Of a DNA stretch of 38,994 nucleotides, positions 1-8,923 are shown piece after piece. The notes below the pieces were generated by a model. It had not been told where the DNA came from, did not search any database, and was given only the letters and a program-made list of their open reading frames with translations. Position 1 is the first letter of the stretch; each line of letters opens with the position of its first letter. The position numbers and the translations under genes were made by a program. The DNA comes from Bacteroidota bacterium. GTDB taxonomy: Bacteria > Bacteroidota > Bacteroidia > Bacteroidales > F082. The DNA lies in contig NYYH01000084.1 of NCBI GenBank assembly GCA_002686705.1, positions 1 through 38,994 of the forward strand, read 5' to 3'.

Positions 1-40
1 ACGCACATGAAAATTTAATCTCTTAAACTTGATTTTTTAA

Positions 41-847
41 TTAATTGAAATTAAAACATTTAACGAATTATATACACATGAAAAAATATTTGATTTCCCA
101 AAACCAGTTGAAGTGATTAAAAAGTGTATTTTGATTTCATCAAATAACAATGACATTGTTCTTGACTTTTTTGCAGGTTCTGGAACAACAGGTCACGCAG
201 TAACAGAACTTAACCAGGAAGATGGCGGAAACAGAAAATATATTTTAGTTCAATTACCTGAAGCTATTGATGAAAAAAGCGAAGCCTGCAAAGCAGGCTA
301 CAAAAGAATCAGCGACATCACCATTGAACGAAACAAGCGTGTAATAGAAAAAATAATAGAAGAAAAGAAAAACGAACACCCTGATTTGTTTAGTGGAGAC
401 AAAAAAGAAGAAACTTTACAAGGTTTGGGTTTCAAGGTTTTTAAACTGGTAAAATCTAACTTTCCAAGAGTAGAGTTTGCTCCCGACCCGGAAAAAACAG
501 AAGAAGAAAATATTGAATTGCTCAAAAAATATATTAGTGACAAAGAAGCTCAATTGGTTTCCGCCTTCAACCGTGATGAATTGATTACCGAAATATTAAT
601 CAAAAACGGGTTTAAACTCAATTACTCATTAACCAAGCAAGAAGAATTTAAGAAAAATGAAATTCTGTTTGCCACCGATGGGGATAAAGAAACTTTAATC
701 TGTTTAGACGTAATTATTGCAGATGAAACCGTAGAGTATTTCAAATCAAATACTGACAAAAAATTAGTTGTGCTTGAACGAGCTTTAGACACTACAAAAA
801 AATGGAATCTAAAACACTATATGGGCGAGAAATTTAAAGCGTTTTAA
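41..847 (+). pseudogene. mod: 3' remnant of type III restriction-modification methyltransferase (Mod)
   Basis: This is the C-terminal part of an adenine-specific DNA methyltransferase of the type III Mod (beta-class) family. The frame opens after a TAA at 38-40 and already reads Mod-like before any usable start: EKIFDFPKPVEVIKKC spans about 80-127. The SAM-binding motif I, DFFAGSGTTGHAV, follows, then a typical Mod C-terminal tail ending in GEKFKAF. In this class the catalytic DPPY motif lies N-terminal to motif I, and it is absent here. Upstream, all three plus-strand frames hit stops within about 40 bases (16-18, 24-26, 38-40), so the gene looks truncated rather than simply cut by the window edge. 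A GTG at 113 would be the only plausible start and would give 244 residues without a catalytic motif. The intact C terminus followed 2 bp later by the next gene suggests former operon membership. Family identity is confident; lack of function is inferred. Confidence 0.8.
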
Positions 848-849
848 AT

Positions 850-2532
850 ATGAAGATTCCATTAAACAAATTTGAGCAAATTATTGATGAAAAAATCCTT
901 AAAAGAGGATTATCATATTTTAAAGGAGGCGCAATAACTGATGTTGCAGAAATATCAACTGGAGAATATGAAGCCATTGTTTCAGGAACGGAAGAATACA
1001 CCGTTCATTTAGAAATTAGCAATAATATAATAACTGAGCACAATTGTGATTGCCCTTACGATATGGGAGCTGTTTGTAAGCACGTGGTTGCAGTAATTTT
1101 TCATTTACAACAAGAAGAACTGGCGTTAAATCAACCCAATTTCATCATTCCCAAAGAGAAAAAAACGAAGTCGGTTTCACAACAAGTCAAGGAATTATTG
1201 CAAGCAATTTCACATAAGGAATTAATAGATTTCGTACAGGAAAACAGCAAAAAGGACAAGAAATTCAGAAATTATTTTTTAGCATCATTTGGTCATTTAA
1301 GCCAAAGCCAATCGAAAGAGTTTTACAAAAAACAAATTCATTCTATTTTACAAACAGCAACAGGTAGAGATGGTTGGATTGATTGGTCGGGTATGAAATA
1401 TGTTGTAAATACTACCCAACCGTTTTTAGAAAATGCTGAAAAGTATTTGACAAATAATAATTTTGAAAATGTTTTTTTCATCAGTACTGCATTATTGGAA
1501 GAAATGACGGAAGCTTTTCAATATGGAGACGATAGTAATGGTGATTTAGGTTATTTTGTAGAATCAGCTATGGAGTTACTCTCAAAATTAACGCAAGAGA
1601 AACTGCCTAATACCTTGAAAGAGGAAATTTCAGAATATTGTATTGCTTCTTTTAACCAAAAGCTATTTCATGGATGGGATTGGCATTTAGGAATGCTTCA
1701 TATTGCTTGTAAATTAATTGAAAAAGAAGATGATGCAGACATAATACTTAGTTGTTTGGACACTATTAACGGTGAGTATGAAAGAGAACGGGCACAATCC
1801 TTTAAACTGGATTTATTAAGAAAGTTTAAAGACGAAAAAGAAGTAGAAATGTACATCAACAAACACATTTCAAACTCATCAATAAGAACGAAAGAGATAG
1901 AAAAAGCATTTGAAAGCAAAAACTTTGATAGAGTAATTAAACTTTCAAATGACGGAATTATATGTGATGAAATAGATAAACCAGGTTTGGTTAAAGTTTG
2001 GTACAATTGGTTGCTAAAAGTCGCTCAAGCTGAAAAGGATGCATCTAAAATCATCACTTATGCCAGATTCTTATTTATTGATAATTTTCATCCCGAACAG
2101 GATTATTATCAAATTCTAAAAGAGAATATTGAAGATAATAATTGGCATCATTTTTTAGAAGAAATAATAAAAGAAATAACACCTAAAAACAGATGGACAT
2201 ATACGGAATTAATTCGGAAAATTTATATCAATGAAGAATGGTGGGATAGGTTGTTTCTAATGTTAAAACAGAATCTTTCTTTGGAGAATATTCAGCATAA
2301 TGAACAGTATTTAGTACACGATTATTCTTCGGAACTTATTGAATTATATAGTGAAAGAATTATGAATTATGTTGAAAAATTTGTTGGACGGAACCATTAT
2401 CAAACTGCTTGCAGATATTTACGGAGAATGAAAAAACTTGGAGGAAATGAACAGGTAAATGATTTAACTGAATTATTCAGAAAGAAATATCCTAAGAGAA
2501 AAGCATTAATGGATGAGCTAAACCAAGTGTAA
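850..2532 (+). CDS. SWIM zinc-finger protein
   Basis: The 560-residue protein carries one clear SWIM zinc finger near its N terminus: Cys66-x-Cys68-x7-Cys76-x-His78 in the context CDCPYDMGAVCKH. SWIM fingers bind DNA or proteins and occur in helicase-associated proteins, transposases and stand-alone bacterial proteins. The remaining roughly 470 residues are charged, look mostly helical, and show no helicase Walker motifs, transmembrane segments or signal peptide. It is therefore a cytoplasmic protein of unknown role with a probable nucleic-acid or protein contact surface. The ATG lies 2 bp after the stop of the mod remnant, so the two were probably co-transcribed. This is the place where a res subunit gene might be expected in a type III system, but no helicase/nuclease gene follows. 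Domain call is strong; any defence role is inference from position only. Confidence 0.8.
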   Translation: MKIPLNKFEQIIDEKILKRGLSYFKGGAITDVAEISTGEYEAIVSGTEEYTVHLEISNNIITEHNCDCPYDMGAVCKHVVAVIFHLQQEELALNQPNFIIPKEKKTKSVSQQVKELLQAISHKELIDFVQENSKKDKKFRNYFLASFGHLSQSQSKEFYKKQIHSILQTATGRDGWIDWSGMKYVVNTTQPFLENAEKYLTNNNFENVFFISTALLEEMTEAFQYGDDSNGDLGYFVESAMELLSKLTQEKLPNTLKEEISEYCIASFNQKLFHGWDWHLGMLHIACKLIEKEDDADIILSCLDTINGEYERERAQSFKLDLLRKFKDEKEVEMYINKHISNSSIRTKEIEKAFESKNFDRVIKLSNDGIICDEIDKPGLVKVWYNWLLKVAQAEKDASKIITYARFLFIDNFHPEQDYYQILKENIEDNNWHHFLEEIIKEITPKNRWTYTELIRKIYINEEWWDRLFLMLKQNLSLENIQHNEQYLVHDYSSELIELYSERIMNYVEKFVGRNHYQTACRYLRRMKKLGGNEQVNDLTELFRKKYPKRKALMDELNQV

Positions 2533-2822
2533 ATGCCAACCCCAAAAGCCCTACACATTGCCAAGTCGCTGCAAGCCAACCGCACGAACCAAGCCTTGTC
2601 AATAAGTATACCTTTGCCAACGCTGACAGAAGAAACAGCCAGTGGGAAGACTCATACGTAATGCAGGATTTAGTAGTAAAATAGAATATGCATTTAATAT
2701 TAACATCGGGTAAGATTGAAAGTGAAGTGCTTCGGAAACCCTTACTATGCATAGGTAAACCGAAATGGGCTAGTACCATTGTTAAACTAATTGATATTAG
2801 ATTAAAATAAATAGAAAATTAT
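2533..2822 (+). other. Intergenic patch with G+C-richer segment
   Basis: These 290 bases separate the SWIM gene from the permease. Roughly the first 130 bases are clearly richer in G+C than the surrounding AT-rich DNA. A 42-codon frame starts directly on the stop codon of the SWIM gene (ATG at 2533, TAA at 2659-2661), and an overlapping frame can be read through to a TAG near 2683. Neither resembles a protein I recognise. The rest is ordinary AT-rich DNA leading to the permease start. It may be leftover DNA at the edge of a transferred segment; no terminal repeats or integrase gene were seen. Confidence 0.4.
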
Positions 2823-4310
2823 ATGCCCGAACACACGAAAAAAGTCGGCTTTTTAGGATTAGCGGCTATTGTTGTCGGATCAATGCTTGGTGGTGGCGTT
2901 TTTAACCTACCATCAAACATGTCGGAAGGTGCTGCACTTGGGGCAGTGTTAATTGCATGGATTATTACAGGTATTGGAATGTTTTTTCTTGCGCAAACAT
3001 TCAAAATATTAAGTGATACCCGACCCGATCTAAGTTCAGGCATCTACACCTATGCCGCTGAAGGTTTTGGTAAATATATTGGATTTAATTCAGCTTGGGG
3101 TTATTGGTTAAGTGCTGCTATTGGTAACGTATCTTTTGCAGTTCTAATGATGCAGGCCCTTGGTTATTTCTTCCCTGTTTTTTTATCAGGCAATAATTGG
3201 CAATCGATATTGGGTGGTTCAATTTTGATATGGAGTATGAATATTATTGTCAGAAGAGGTGTAAATGGAGCTGCAATATTAAATGTAGTTTCCACCATAG
3301 CTAAACTTGTTCCACTTTTTATTTTTGTAATAGTTCTTCTTTTCGTCTTTAATTGGGATAAGCTTACATTTGATATTTGGGGTAATTTAGATGATAATCT
3401 GGGCAGCCTGCCAAAGCAGATAAAGAGTACTATGTTAGTTACTTTGTGGGCTTTTGTTGGGATTGAGGGCGCAGTTGTTATATCCGGAAGAGCTAAAAAT
3501 AAAAAAGACGTTGGCAAAGCAACATTTATCGGTTTTCTGGGTGCGATAATAATTTATGCGGCAATAAGTATTTTTTCTTTTGGAATAATGAATCAGGCTG
3601 ATCTTGCAAAATTGCCAGATCCTTCAACAGCCTACGTAATGAAGGCAATAGTTGGGAATTGGGGAGCAATTGTTCTTAACCTCGGTGTTATAATCTCCAT
3701 TCTCGGAGCCTGGTTAGCATGGACCATCATTACAAGTGAAGTTCCTTCCACCGCAGCTTTACATGGTGTCCTTCCTAAAGCGTTAGGAAGATATAATAAG
3801 AATGAATCACCTTTTGTGGCATTAACTGTTACAAGCATTATAATGCAGATAACATTACTTTTTTCTGCTTTTGAAAAAAATGCTTTTCTGGCTATTATAA
3901 GTATTGCGGGCTCCATGATCCTTATCCCATATGTTCTAAGTGCAATGTTCTTATTTAAGCAAGCAAGAAGTAAAGATGGTGCAAAACATTTGTCCGGCAC
4001 TTTAAAAACCCAGGCAATTATAACAGGTGCAATGGCTACTATGTACGGCTTTTGGCTTGTTTATGCGGCTGGTTTGAAATATATACTACTATCAAGTATT
4101 TTGTATGCAATAGGTATACTAGTGTATAAAAAGGCATGGAAAGAAAATAAATCTAACGAACCATTATTTAAACCTTACGAAAAGATTATTGCAGTTATAA
4201 TAGTTATACTTGCTGTTGGATCATTAGGAATGATGTTATCGGGTTTTTTACGTGTCGATAATTGGGTACACTGGTTTAAGCATCATGTATTGGACACAAC
4301 TCAACTATAG
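2823..4310 (+). CDS. APC-family amino-acid antiporter (basic amino acid/polyamine type)
   Basis: This 495-residue integral membrane protein of the amino acid-polyamine-organocation (APC) superfamily exchanges amino acids or polyamines across the inner membrane. The first membrane helix carries the glycine-rich unwound motif GSMLGGGVFNLP (about residues 19-30), which binds the substrate backbone in this fold. Around a dozen hydrophobic segments follow, with a conserved SGIYTYAAEGFGKYIGFNSAWGYW stretch (split here between helices 2 and 3). The overall look is closest to the arginine/ornithine or related basic amino-acid antiporter group (ArcD/APA type), but the exact substrate cannot be read from sequence. 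The ATG at 2823 is preceded by AT-rich DNA without a strong Shine-Dalgarno, as usual in Bacteroidota. A small membrane protein gene follows after 14 bp and is probably co-transcribed. No arginine deiminase genes are nearby to fix the substrate. Confidence 0.82.
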   Translation: MPEHTKKVGFLGLAAIVVGSMLGGGVFNLPSNMSEGAALGAVLIAWIITGIGMFFLAQTFKILSDTRPDLSSGIYTYAAEGFGKYIGFNSAWGYWLSAAIGNVSFAVLMMQALGYFFPVFLSGNNWQSILGGSILIWSMNIIVRRGVNGAAILNVVSTIAKLVPLFIFVIVLLFVFNWDKLTFDIWGNLDDNLGSLPKQIKSTMLVTLWAFVGIEGAVVISGRAKNKKDVGKATFIGFLGAIIIYAAISIFSFGIMNQADLAKLPDPSTAYVMKAIVGNWGAIVLNLGVIISILGAWLAWTIITSEVPSTAALHGVLPKALGRYNKNESPFVALTVTSIIMQITLLFSAFEKNAFLAIISIAGSMILIPYVLSAMFLFKQARSKDGAKHLSGTLKTQAIITGAMATMYGFWLVYAAGLKYILLSSILYAIGILVYKKAWKENKSNEPLFKPYEKIIAVIIVILAVGSLGMMLSGFLRVDNWVHWFKHHVLDTTQL

Positions 4311-4324
4311 CGAGAAGTATTAAT

Positions 4325-4777
4325 ATGAAGTTAAAACACAAGGTGGCTGTTTGGATTATGCGGTATCTATTGGCTGATATTCTAAGCACAATATTATCTT
4401 TAGCCACTGCTTGGTTAATAATGGATACTACCGGTGACCGTGTACTAGCTGCCTTTGTAGGATCTGCAGTTGCCTCGATAAGCTTTTACGGAATAGTGGC
4501 ATTTTCTGATGTTCGAAAAAGCTTAAAACAACATAGAACAGATAATGAACTGTATAAGATAAAATCATTTTTATTGGATTTTAGAAATCTAATTATTGAG
4601 TTTGGTCCGGCAGAATTATTGGATGTGTTGGCAGTGCGACCATTCTTTATGTATCTAATACCAAAACTGACAGGTGATTTTCTATTGGGTACTTTTATTG
4701 GAAAAATGATAGCAGATGTAATCTTCTTCATTCCTGCTATAGTAATGTATGAGTTAAGAAAAAAGCATTTAGATTAG
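4325..4777 (+). CDS. Small integral membrane protein, unrecognised
   Basis: This 150-residue protein has about four hydrophobic segments: near residues 10-30 (LLADILSTILSLATAWLIM), 38-58, 95-115 and 120-142. Charged loops separate them, and a basic end (ELRKKHLD) closes the protein. No cleavable signal peptide or catalytic motif is visible. It starts 14 bp after the APC antiporter stop, so the two probably share a transcript, and a role as an accessory or partner of the transporter is possible but unproven. I do not recognise the family. The gene ends 49 bp before the convergent TPR lipoprotein gene. Confidence 0.6.
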   Translation: MKLKHKVAVWIMRYLLADILSTILSLATAWLIMDTTGDRVLAAFVGSAVASISFYGIVAFSDVRKSLKQHRTDNELYKIKSFLLDFRNLIIEFGPAELLDVLAVRPFFMYLIPKLTGDFLLGTFIGKMIADVIFFIPAIVMYELRKKHLD

Positions 4778-4826
4778 GTTAGATAGAAACTATTTTCAAA
4801 CTCTCACAAAATTTGATCTAACTAAT

Positions 4827-5714
4827 CTATTTTGAGATCTTTTTGTAGTAAGCAGCTTTCTTTTTATCACTTAGCCTTCCGTAAATATGACTCAGATATT
4901 GAGCATTCTTAGATGTTGGCTGTAACGTGTAAATTTTCTTGAAATATGAAAGCGATTTCTTAAAATCAACAGTTACAATCTCTAACGCTTTAATCAGAAT
5001 ATTGTATTGTTTCTTTGTTTTCTTTTTATCGTAGGCTTTTATTTCAATTTGGTAACGATCCTCGGCTTTATTATAATACTGTTTTGCAAACCAAACCAGA
5101 GCTGTAATATTATCTTTGTCTAATCCTAATAGTTTTTCAGCTATATCATTGCATTTGTCAGTATTGTCTAATCCCTTATTCGCTATAAAGTAACCTTCAA
5201 GTAATTCAGTATCAGATTGATTATTAGCATAAATTTCAGGCCATAGTTCAAGTGCTTTATCAAAATTTTCACTTTCGACGTAAGTATAAAACAGGCGTTT
5301 CTTTACAATTGCTGCATCTTTTCCATCAGGATACAGTTTTAGATAATCAGACAAAGTATTAATTTCCAACGATAAATTATCGATCTGTTTATATCCTTCG
5401 GCTAAAAGGAAATATGTAGAAGCGTTGGTATAGGAAGTATTTCTTGCTTTTTTAAGATAATTTATAGCAAGTTTCGGATGGTTATCTTTAAGAGCGGATT
5501 CACCTGCCCTTGTATAAACAGGGCATCCGGTTAAATTATTATTATTTTCATATTGGTCAATAATTTCACTATACAATGACAAAGCTTCGATATAATTGCC
5601 AGCTTTATAATATGAGTCAGCGATATGAGTCTGTTGCGCCAGTTGCTTTCCTGTTCCGCATCCTCCAAGTGATATAACAAGCCCAATTGATAGGGTAAGC
5701 ACTATATATTTCAT
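4827..5714 (-). CDS. TPR-containing lipoprotein
   Basis: The likely start is the ATG at 5714, which gives a 295-residue protein opening MKYIVLTLSIGLVISLGGCG. This is a classic lipoprotein signal with lipobox LGGC, so the mature protein is lipid-anchored in the envelope. A longer frame begins at 5753, but it would put a polar stretch before the signal peptide and would start upstream of a -7 promoter element at 5733-5740. The mature part is a run of helical repeats of TPR type (for example ADSYYKAGNYIEALSLYSEI and STYFLLAEGYKQIDNLSLEI), expected to mediate protein-protein contacts. The C terminus is lysine-rich. It resembles the many TPR lipoproteins of Bacteroidota without a specific assigned function. 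It is convergent with the transporter pair. Confidence 0.75.
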   Translation of the reverse strand: MKYIVLTLSIGLVISLGGCGTGKQLAQQTHIADSYYKAGNYIEALSLYSEIIDQYENNNNLTGCPVYTRAGESALKDNHPKLAINYLKKARNTSYTNASTYFLLAEGYKQIDNLSLEINTLSDYLKLYPDGKDAAIVKKRLFYTYVESENFDKALELWPEIYANNQSDTELLEGYFIANKGLDNTDKCNDIAEKLLGLDKDNITALVWFAKQYYNKAEDRYQIEIKAYDKKKTKKQYNILIKALEIVTVDFKKSLSYFKKIYTLQPTSKNAQYLSHIYGRLSDKKKAAYYKKISK

Positions 5715-5732
5715 CTGTTTTTTTTCGTCGGG

Positions 5733-5740
5733 CAAAAATA
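5733..5740 (-). promoter_or_regulatory. -7 element (TATTTTTG) for the TPR lipoprotein
   Basis: On the minus strand this is TATTTTTG, a full match to the Bacteroidota -7 consensus TAnnTTTG. It ends about 18 bases before the ATG at 5714, which favours that start over 5753. No well-spaced TTG -33 box is seen. Confidence 0.45.
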
Positions 5741-5881
5741 GCATTTTATACAAAGGTGTTTGTTAATCTGATTAAAAACAAATGCAACCTATACACGAGC
5801 CGAGAAGTCATTAGGATAACATGAAATATGGAGTGTTTTAAATGAAGTATGGATTGTTAAGAATTCTGTTAGTATTAATAT

Positions 5882-5889
5882 TATTTTTG
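5882..5889 (+). promoter_or_regulatory. -7 element (TATTTTTG) for the DUF5606-pyrK-pyrD operon
   Basis: TATTTTTG matches the TAnnTTTG consensus and lies 18 bases before the ATG at 5908. The nearest TTG upstream (5854-5856) is 25 bases away, longer than usual, so the -33 part is weak. Confidence 0.45.
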
Positions 5890-5907
5890 CACAAATATTA
5901 GTTGTTT

Positions 5908-6390
5908 ATGGATTTAAGTAAAATATTATCAATAGCTGGTAAGCCAGGATTATACCTCATGGTTGGAGAAGCGAAGAATAATCTCATAGTTGAATCGCTA
6001 ATTGATGGAAAAAAGATCCCATCATTTGCCCACGACAGAGTTAGCACCCTTAAGGAAATAAGTATATATACTGAAAATGAAGATGTTGCACTGGAAAAAG
6101 TTTTGAAGAGTATTAGCGATCTAAAAGAAGGTAAACCTATTGAAAGTCCAAAAAAATTATCTAATGATGCTCTGAAGTCAACTTTTGCTGAAGTCCTTCC
6201 TGATTATGATCGTGATACAGTGTATGTGTCTGACATAAAAAAGATTTTTTCATGGTACAACCTGCTTTTGGAGAAAGATATGCTGGATTTTACTGATGAG
6301 GATGAGGAGATTGATGAAGCTAAAGATATGGAGTCGGAAGATGTAATTAAGGAAGATAAACCAAAAGAAAAAGCCGAGGACAATAGCTAA
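5908..6390 (+). CDS. DUF5606 family protein
   Basis: The first ATG (5908) gives a 160-residue protein starting MDLSKILSIAGKPGLYLMVG; the frame could also open at a TTG at 5902, but the ATG is the natural start. The N-terminal 125 or so residues match DUF5606, a Bacteroidota-specific small family with the conserved core ISGKPGLY...VESL.DGK and a later TVYVSDIKKIFSWYNLL motif. The C-terminal tail is very acidic and lysine-rich (DEDEEIDEAKDMESEDV), likely disordered. Its function is unknown. It leads an operon: pyrK begins 1 bp after its stop, and pyrD overlaps pyrK. A link to pyrimidine synthesis is suggested only by that packing. It is cytoplasmic, with no signal or membrane segment. Confidence 0.82.
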   Translation: MDLSKILSIAGKPGLYLMVGEAKNNLIVESLIDGKKIPSFAHDRVSTLKEISIYTENEDVALEKVLKSISDLKEGKPIESPKKLSNDALKSTFAEVLPDYDRDTVYVSDIKKIFSWYNLLLEKDMLDFTDEDEEIDEAKDMESEDVIKEDKPKEKAEDNS

Positions 6391-6391
6391 T

Positions 6392-7153
6392 ATGAAAAGA
6401 ATTCAGGATTTTAAAGTTAAAGATTATGAGTGGCTAAATGCTGATAATTTCATACTTGCACTAAGTTCTGAATCGAATATCGAAGATATTAAACCAGGCA
6501 ACTTTGCTGAAATTAAAATTCCCAACTCACACGATATATTTTTACGAAGACCGTTTTCAATTCTGGATGTCGATCACAAAACAAAAACCATCAAATTTTA
6601 TGTAAAAGCAATTGGTAAAGGAACCCACAAACTTGGTACTCTCTCAATTGGTTCAATCTTAAATATTATTTACCCGCTAGGAAACTCATTCAATATTCTT
6701 CAACAAAAAAATGTTTTGATCATTGGTGGAGGATCTGGAATAGCTCCCTTCATTTTGCTTGCGTCCAAGCTAAAGAAAGAGAATAATCAGATTACTTTCT
6801 TGATTGGAGCGCGTTCAAAAGAGGATGTGTTTTTAATTGATGAGTTTAGTAAGTTTGGAGATGTACTAATAACTACCGAAGATGGAAGCTTGGGAGAAAA
6901 GGGGGTAGTAACACAACATTCTGTTTTTTCCAACCATTTTCCTTTCGATCATATTTATACTTGTGGACCAGATCCTATGATGAAAGCTGTTGCAACAATT
7001 GCTAAAGAGAAAAATGTAAGTTGTGAAGCATCACTTGAAAATATGATGGCATGTGGTATTGGTGCTTGTTTATGCTGTATAACTTCTACCGTTAACGGAA
7101 ATAAATGTGTCTGCACAGAAGGACCTGTTTTTAATACAAAAGATCTGAAATGA
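6392..7153 (+). CDS. pyrK: Dihydroorotate dehydrogenase B electron-transfer subunit
   Basis: PyrK carries FAD and a [2Fe-2S] cluster and passes electrons from the PyrD flavin to NAD+ in the fourth step of pyrimidine synthesis. The 253-residue protein has the ferredoxin-reductase layout. An FAD-binding beta-barrel with the RRPFSI motif lies around residues 50-56, and the nucleotide-binding motif GGGSGIAPF around 112-120. A C-terminal cluster site reads Cys221-x4-Cys226-x2-Cys229, with Cys239 or Cys241 as the fourth ligand, the spacing typical of PyrK. It starts 1 bp after DUF5606 and overlaps pyrD by 4 bp (ATGA), so the two subunits are translationally coupled, as expected for a heterotetramer. 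Length matches the family. Confidence 0.93.
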   Translation: MKRIQDFKVKDYEWLNADNFILALSSESNIEDIKPGNFAEIKIPNSHDIFLRRPFSILDVDHKTKTIKFYVKAIGKGTHKLGTLSIGSILNIIYPLGNSFNILQQKNVLIIGGGSGIAPFILLASKLKKENNQITFLIGARSKEDVFLIDEFSKFGDVLITTEDGSLGEKGVVTQHSVFSNHFPFDHIYTCGPDPMMKAVATIAKEKNVSCEASLENMMACGIGACLCCITSTVNGNKCVCTEGPVFNTKDLK

Positions 7154-8061
7154 TAAACCTAAACGTGGATATAGCTGATCTGAACTTAAAGAATCCGGTA
7201 ACTACCGCTTCTGGAACATTTGGTTTTGGCGAAGAGTTTAAGGATTTCATTGATCTAAGTAAATTGGGTGGTATTTTCGTGAAAGGACTTACCATCTTAA
7301 ACAGAGAGGGAAATGATTATCCCAGAATGGCAGAAACAGCTTCGGGGATGCTGAATGCAGTGGGGCTACAAAACAAAGGAATTGATTATTTCATAAATAC
7401 AATTTATCCCACAATTAAGAATTTTGGAACAGAAATAATTCCAAATATAAACGGTTCAATAGCGGAAGATTATATCGAAATCGCTGAAAAGCTTAATGAT
7501 GTAGCTGGTATTAATTCTCTGGAACTGAATATCTCTTGCCCTAATGTAAAAGAGGGTGGAATGTCCTTTGGGGTTAATAGTCAGGCAGCCAGTACAATTA
7601 CAAGTGCCGTACGTAAAGTTTTCGATAGTACATTAATCGTAAAACTCACACCTAACGTAACTGACATTGCAGAAATAGCAAAAAGTGTTGAGGGTGCTGG
7701 CGCTGATGCAGTTTCGCTGGTTAATACATTTCTTGGTATGGCAATAGATGCTGATACAAAGAAACCTCTGCTCTCAACTATTACAGGTGGACTTTCAGGT
7801 CCAGCTATTAAACCTATTGCTCTTCGAATGGTTTGGCAGGTTTACAATGCTGTAAAAATACCTGTTGTTGGAATAGGAGGGATAATGAATGCTAATGATG
7901 CAATTGAATTTATGCTCGCTGGTGCTACCGCGATACAGGTTGGAACTGCCAACTTTATCGATCCGGAGGTTAGTATTAAAATTATTGAAGGTATGGAGGA
8001 ATATTGTGTTAAACATGGTATTAACAATGTGTCTGATCTTGTCGGAGGTTTGATAACATAA
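7150..8061 (+). CDS. pyrD: Dihydroorotate dehydrogenase B catalytic subunit (class 1B)
   Basis: This FMN enzyme oxidises dihydroorotate to orotate in de novo pyrimidine synthesis, using PyrK to reach NAD+. The 303-residue TIM-barrel protein shows [10 protein letters not shown] (21-30), the active-site loop NISCPN with catalytic Cys130 (class 1 enzymes use Cys, class 2 Ser), and the phosphate-binding end GVGGI-like [12 protein letters not shown] with [11 protein letters not shown]. There is no N-terminal membrane helix, which separates it from class 2 quinone-linked enzymes. The start codon overlaps the pyrK stop. The presence of PyrK next door confirms the 1B (NAD-dependent) type. Confidence 0.94.
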   Translation: MINLNVDIADLNLKNPVTTASGTFGFGEEFKDFIDLSKLGGIFVKGLTILNREGNDYPRMAETASGMLNAVGLQNKGIDYFINTIYPTIKNFGTEIIPNINGSIAEDYIEIAEKLNDVAGINSLELNISCPNVKEGGMSFGVNSQAASTITSAVRKVFDSTLIVKLTPNVTDIAEIAKSVEGAGADAVSLVNTFLGMAIDADTKKPLLSTITGGLSGPAIKPIALRMVWQVYNAVKIPVVGIGGIMNANDAIEFMLAGATAIQVGTANFIDPEVSIKIIEGMEEYCVKHGINNVSDLVGGLIT

Positions 8062-8131
8062 TACTTCTTTGTTTTTTGTGAAACCGTTCCAGTCATATTT
8101 TACTTACTTATCTTTCCTTTACAACTTTCAA

Positions 8132-8139
8132 TATATTTG
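8132..8139 (+). promoter_or_regulatory. -7 element (TATATTTG) for cysH
   Basis: TATATTTG is a full match to TAnnTTTG. It lies 11 bases before the ATG at 8151 and 20 before the ATG at 8160, which slightly favours the later start. A clear -33 TTG is not seen. Confidence 0.45.
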
Positions 8140-8150
8140 CACACTAAATA

Positions 8151-8864
8151 ATGATGGTAATGGACAAAGCAATAATTGAAAAATGGAATACCGAATTAAG
8201 TAATTCATCACCCGATGAAGTTATCTCATTCTTTTATGATAAATTTCCTGGTAAAGTTGTTTTGTCAACAAGCCTTGGACTAGAGGACCAGGCCCTCATA
8301 GAGATGGTATCTTCAATTGACAAAAAAGCGCCCATTTTTACCCTTGATACTGGAAGATTATTCCCTGAAACCTATGATTTGTTAGACCGTACGTCCAAAA
8401 AATATGGTATAAATATTAATATTTATTTTCCTAATACAAATGAGGTTGAAGATATGGTAAACAACAAAGGCATCAATCTTTTTTACGAAAGTATTGATAA
8501 TAGAAAGCTATGTTGTGATCTACGTAAATTAGCACCTCTCGCAAGAGCTATGCGGGGATATGATGCTTGGATAACAGGGCTGCGAAAAGATCAGTCGGTA
8601 ACAAGAACAGACATGAAATTGGTTGAATGGGATGAAAACAACAATATGCTAAAAATTAATCCTCTGATAAATTGGTCGGAGCAAGATCTAATGAATTATA
8701 TTGAAGTCAAAAATATCCCATATAATGCCCTGCACAAAAAAGGATTTGCCAGCATCGGTTGTCAACCATGTACTCGTGCAATCGATCCTGGAGAAGATGT
8801 ACGTGCTGGAAGATGGTGGTGGGAAAATCCAGATACAAAAGAATGCGGACTTCATAGTAAATAA
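8151..8864 (+). CDS. cysH: Adenylyl-sulfate (APS) reductase, [4Fe-4S] type
   Basis: The enzyme reduces activated sulfate (APS) to sulfite with thioredoxin in assimilatory sulfate reduction. The 237-residue PP-loop protein shows the start of the nucleotide site at STSLGLEDQ (39-47), LDTGRLFPET (65-74) and the C-terminal GLH with catalytic Cys232 (ECGLH). Two extra cysteine pairs, Cys121-Cys122 and Cys204-x2-Cys207, are the ligands of a [4Fe-4S] cluster. This marks the APS-using form rather than the cluster-free PAPS reductase of enterobacteria. Three in-frame ATGs open the gene (8151, 8154, 8160); the last gives MDKAIIEKWN and may be the true start. No ATP sulfurylase or sulfite reductase genes are next to it. 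The gene ends 59 bp before the MATE exporter on the same strand. Confidence 0.88.
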   Translation: MMVMDKAIIEKWNTELSNSSPDEVISFFYDKFPGKVVLSTSLGLEDQALIEMVSSIDKKAPIFTLDTGRLFPETYDLLDRTSKKYGININIYFPNTNEVEDMVNNKGINLFYESIDNRKLCCDLRKLAPLARAMRGYDAWITGLRKDQSVTRTDMKLVEWDENNNMLKINPLINWSEQDLMNYIEVKNIPYNALHKKGFASIGCQPCTRAIDPGEDVRAGRWWWENPDTKECGLHSK

Positions 8865-8923
8865 AGTTACAGATAGGGTATACAAAAAAGTCAACAAGCG
8901 CATTCATATCAACATTGCCATCC

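Noticed and set aside
2492..2779. 95-codon open frame on the minus strand over the 3' end of the SWIM gene and the G+C-rich patch
   Set aside because: It overlaps a solid gene and its product is a low-complexity Leu/Ala/Cys-rich string without recognisable features.
4778..4822. GTTAGAT/ATCTAAC inverted repeat between the convergent membrane-protein and TPR genes
   Set aside because: Seven-base arms with a 31-base loop and no T-run are too weak to call a terminator.
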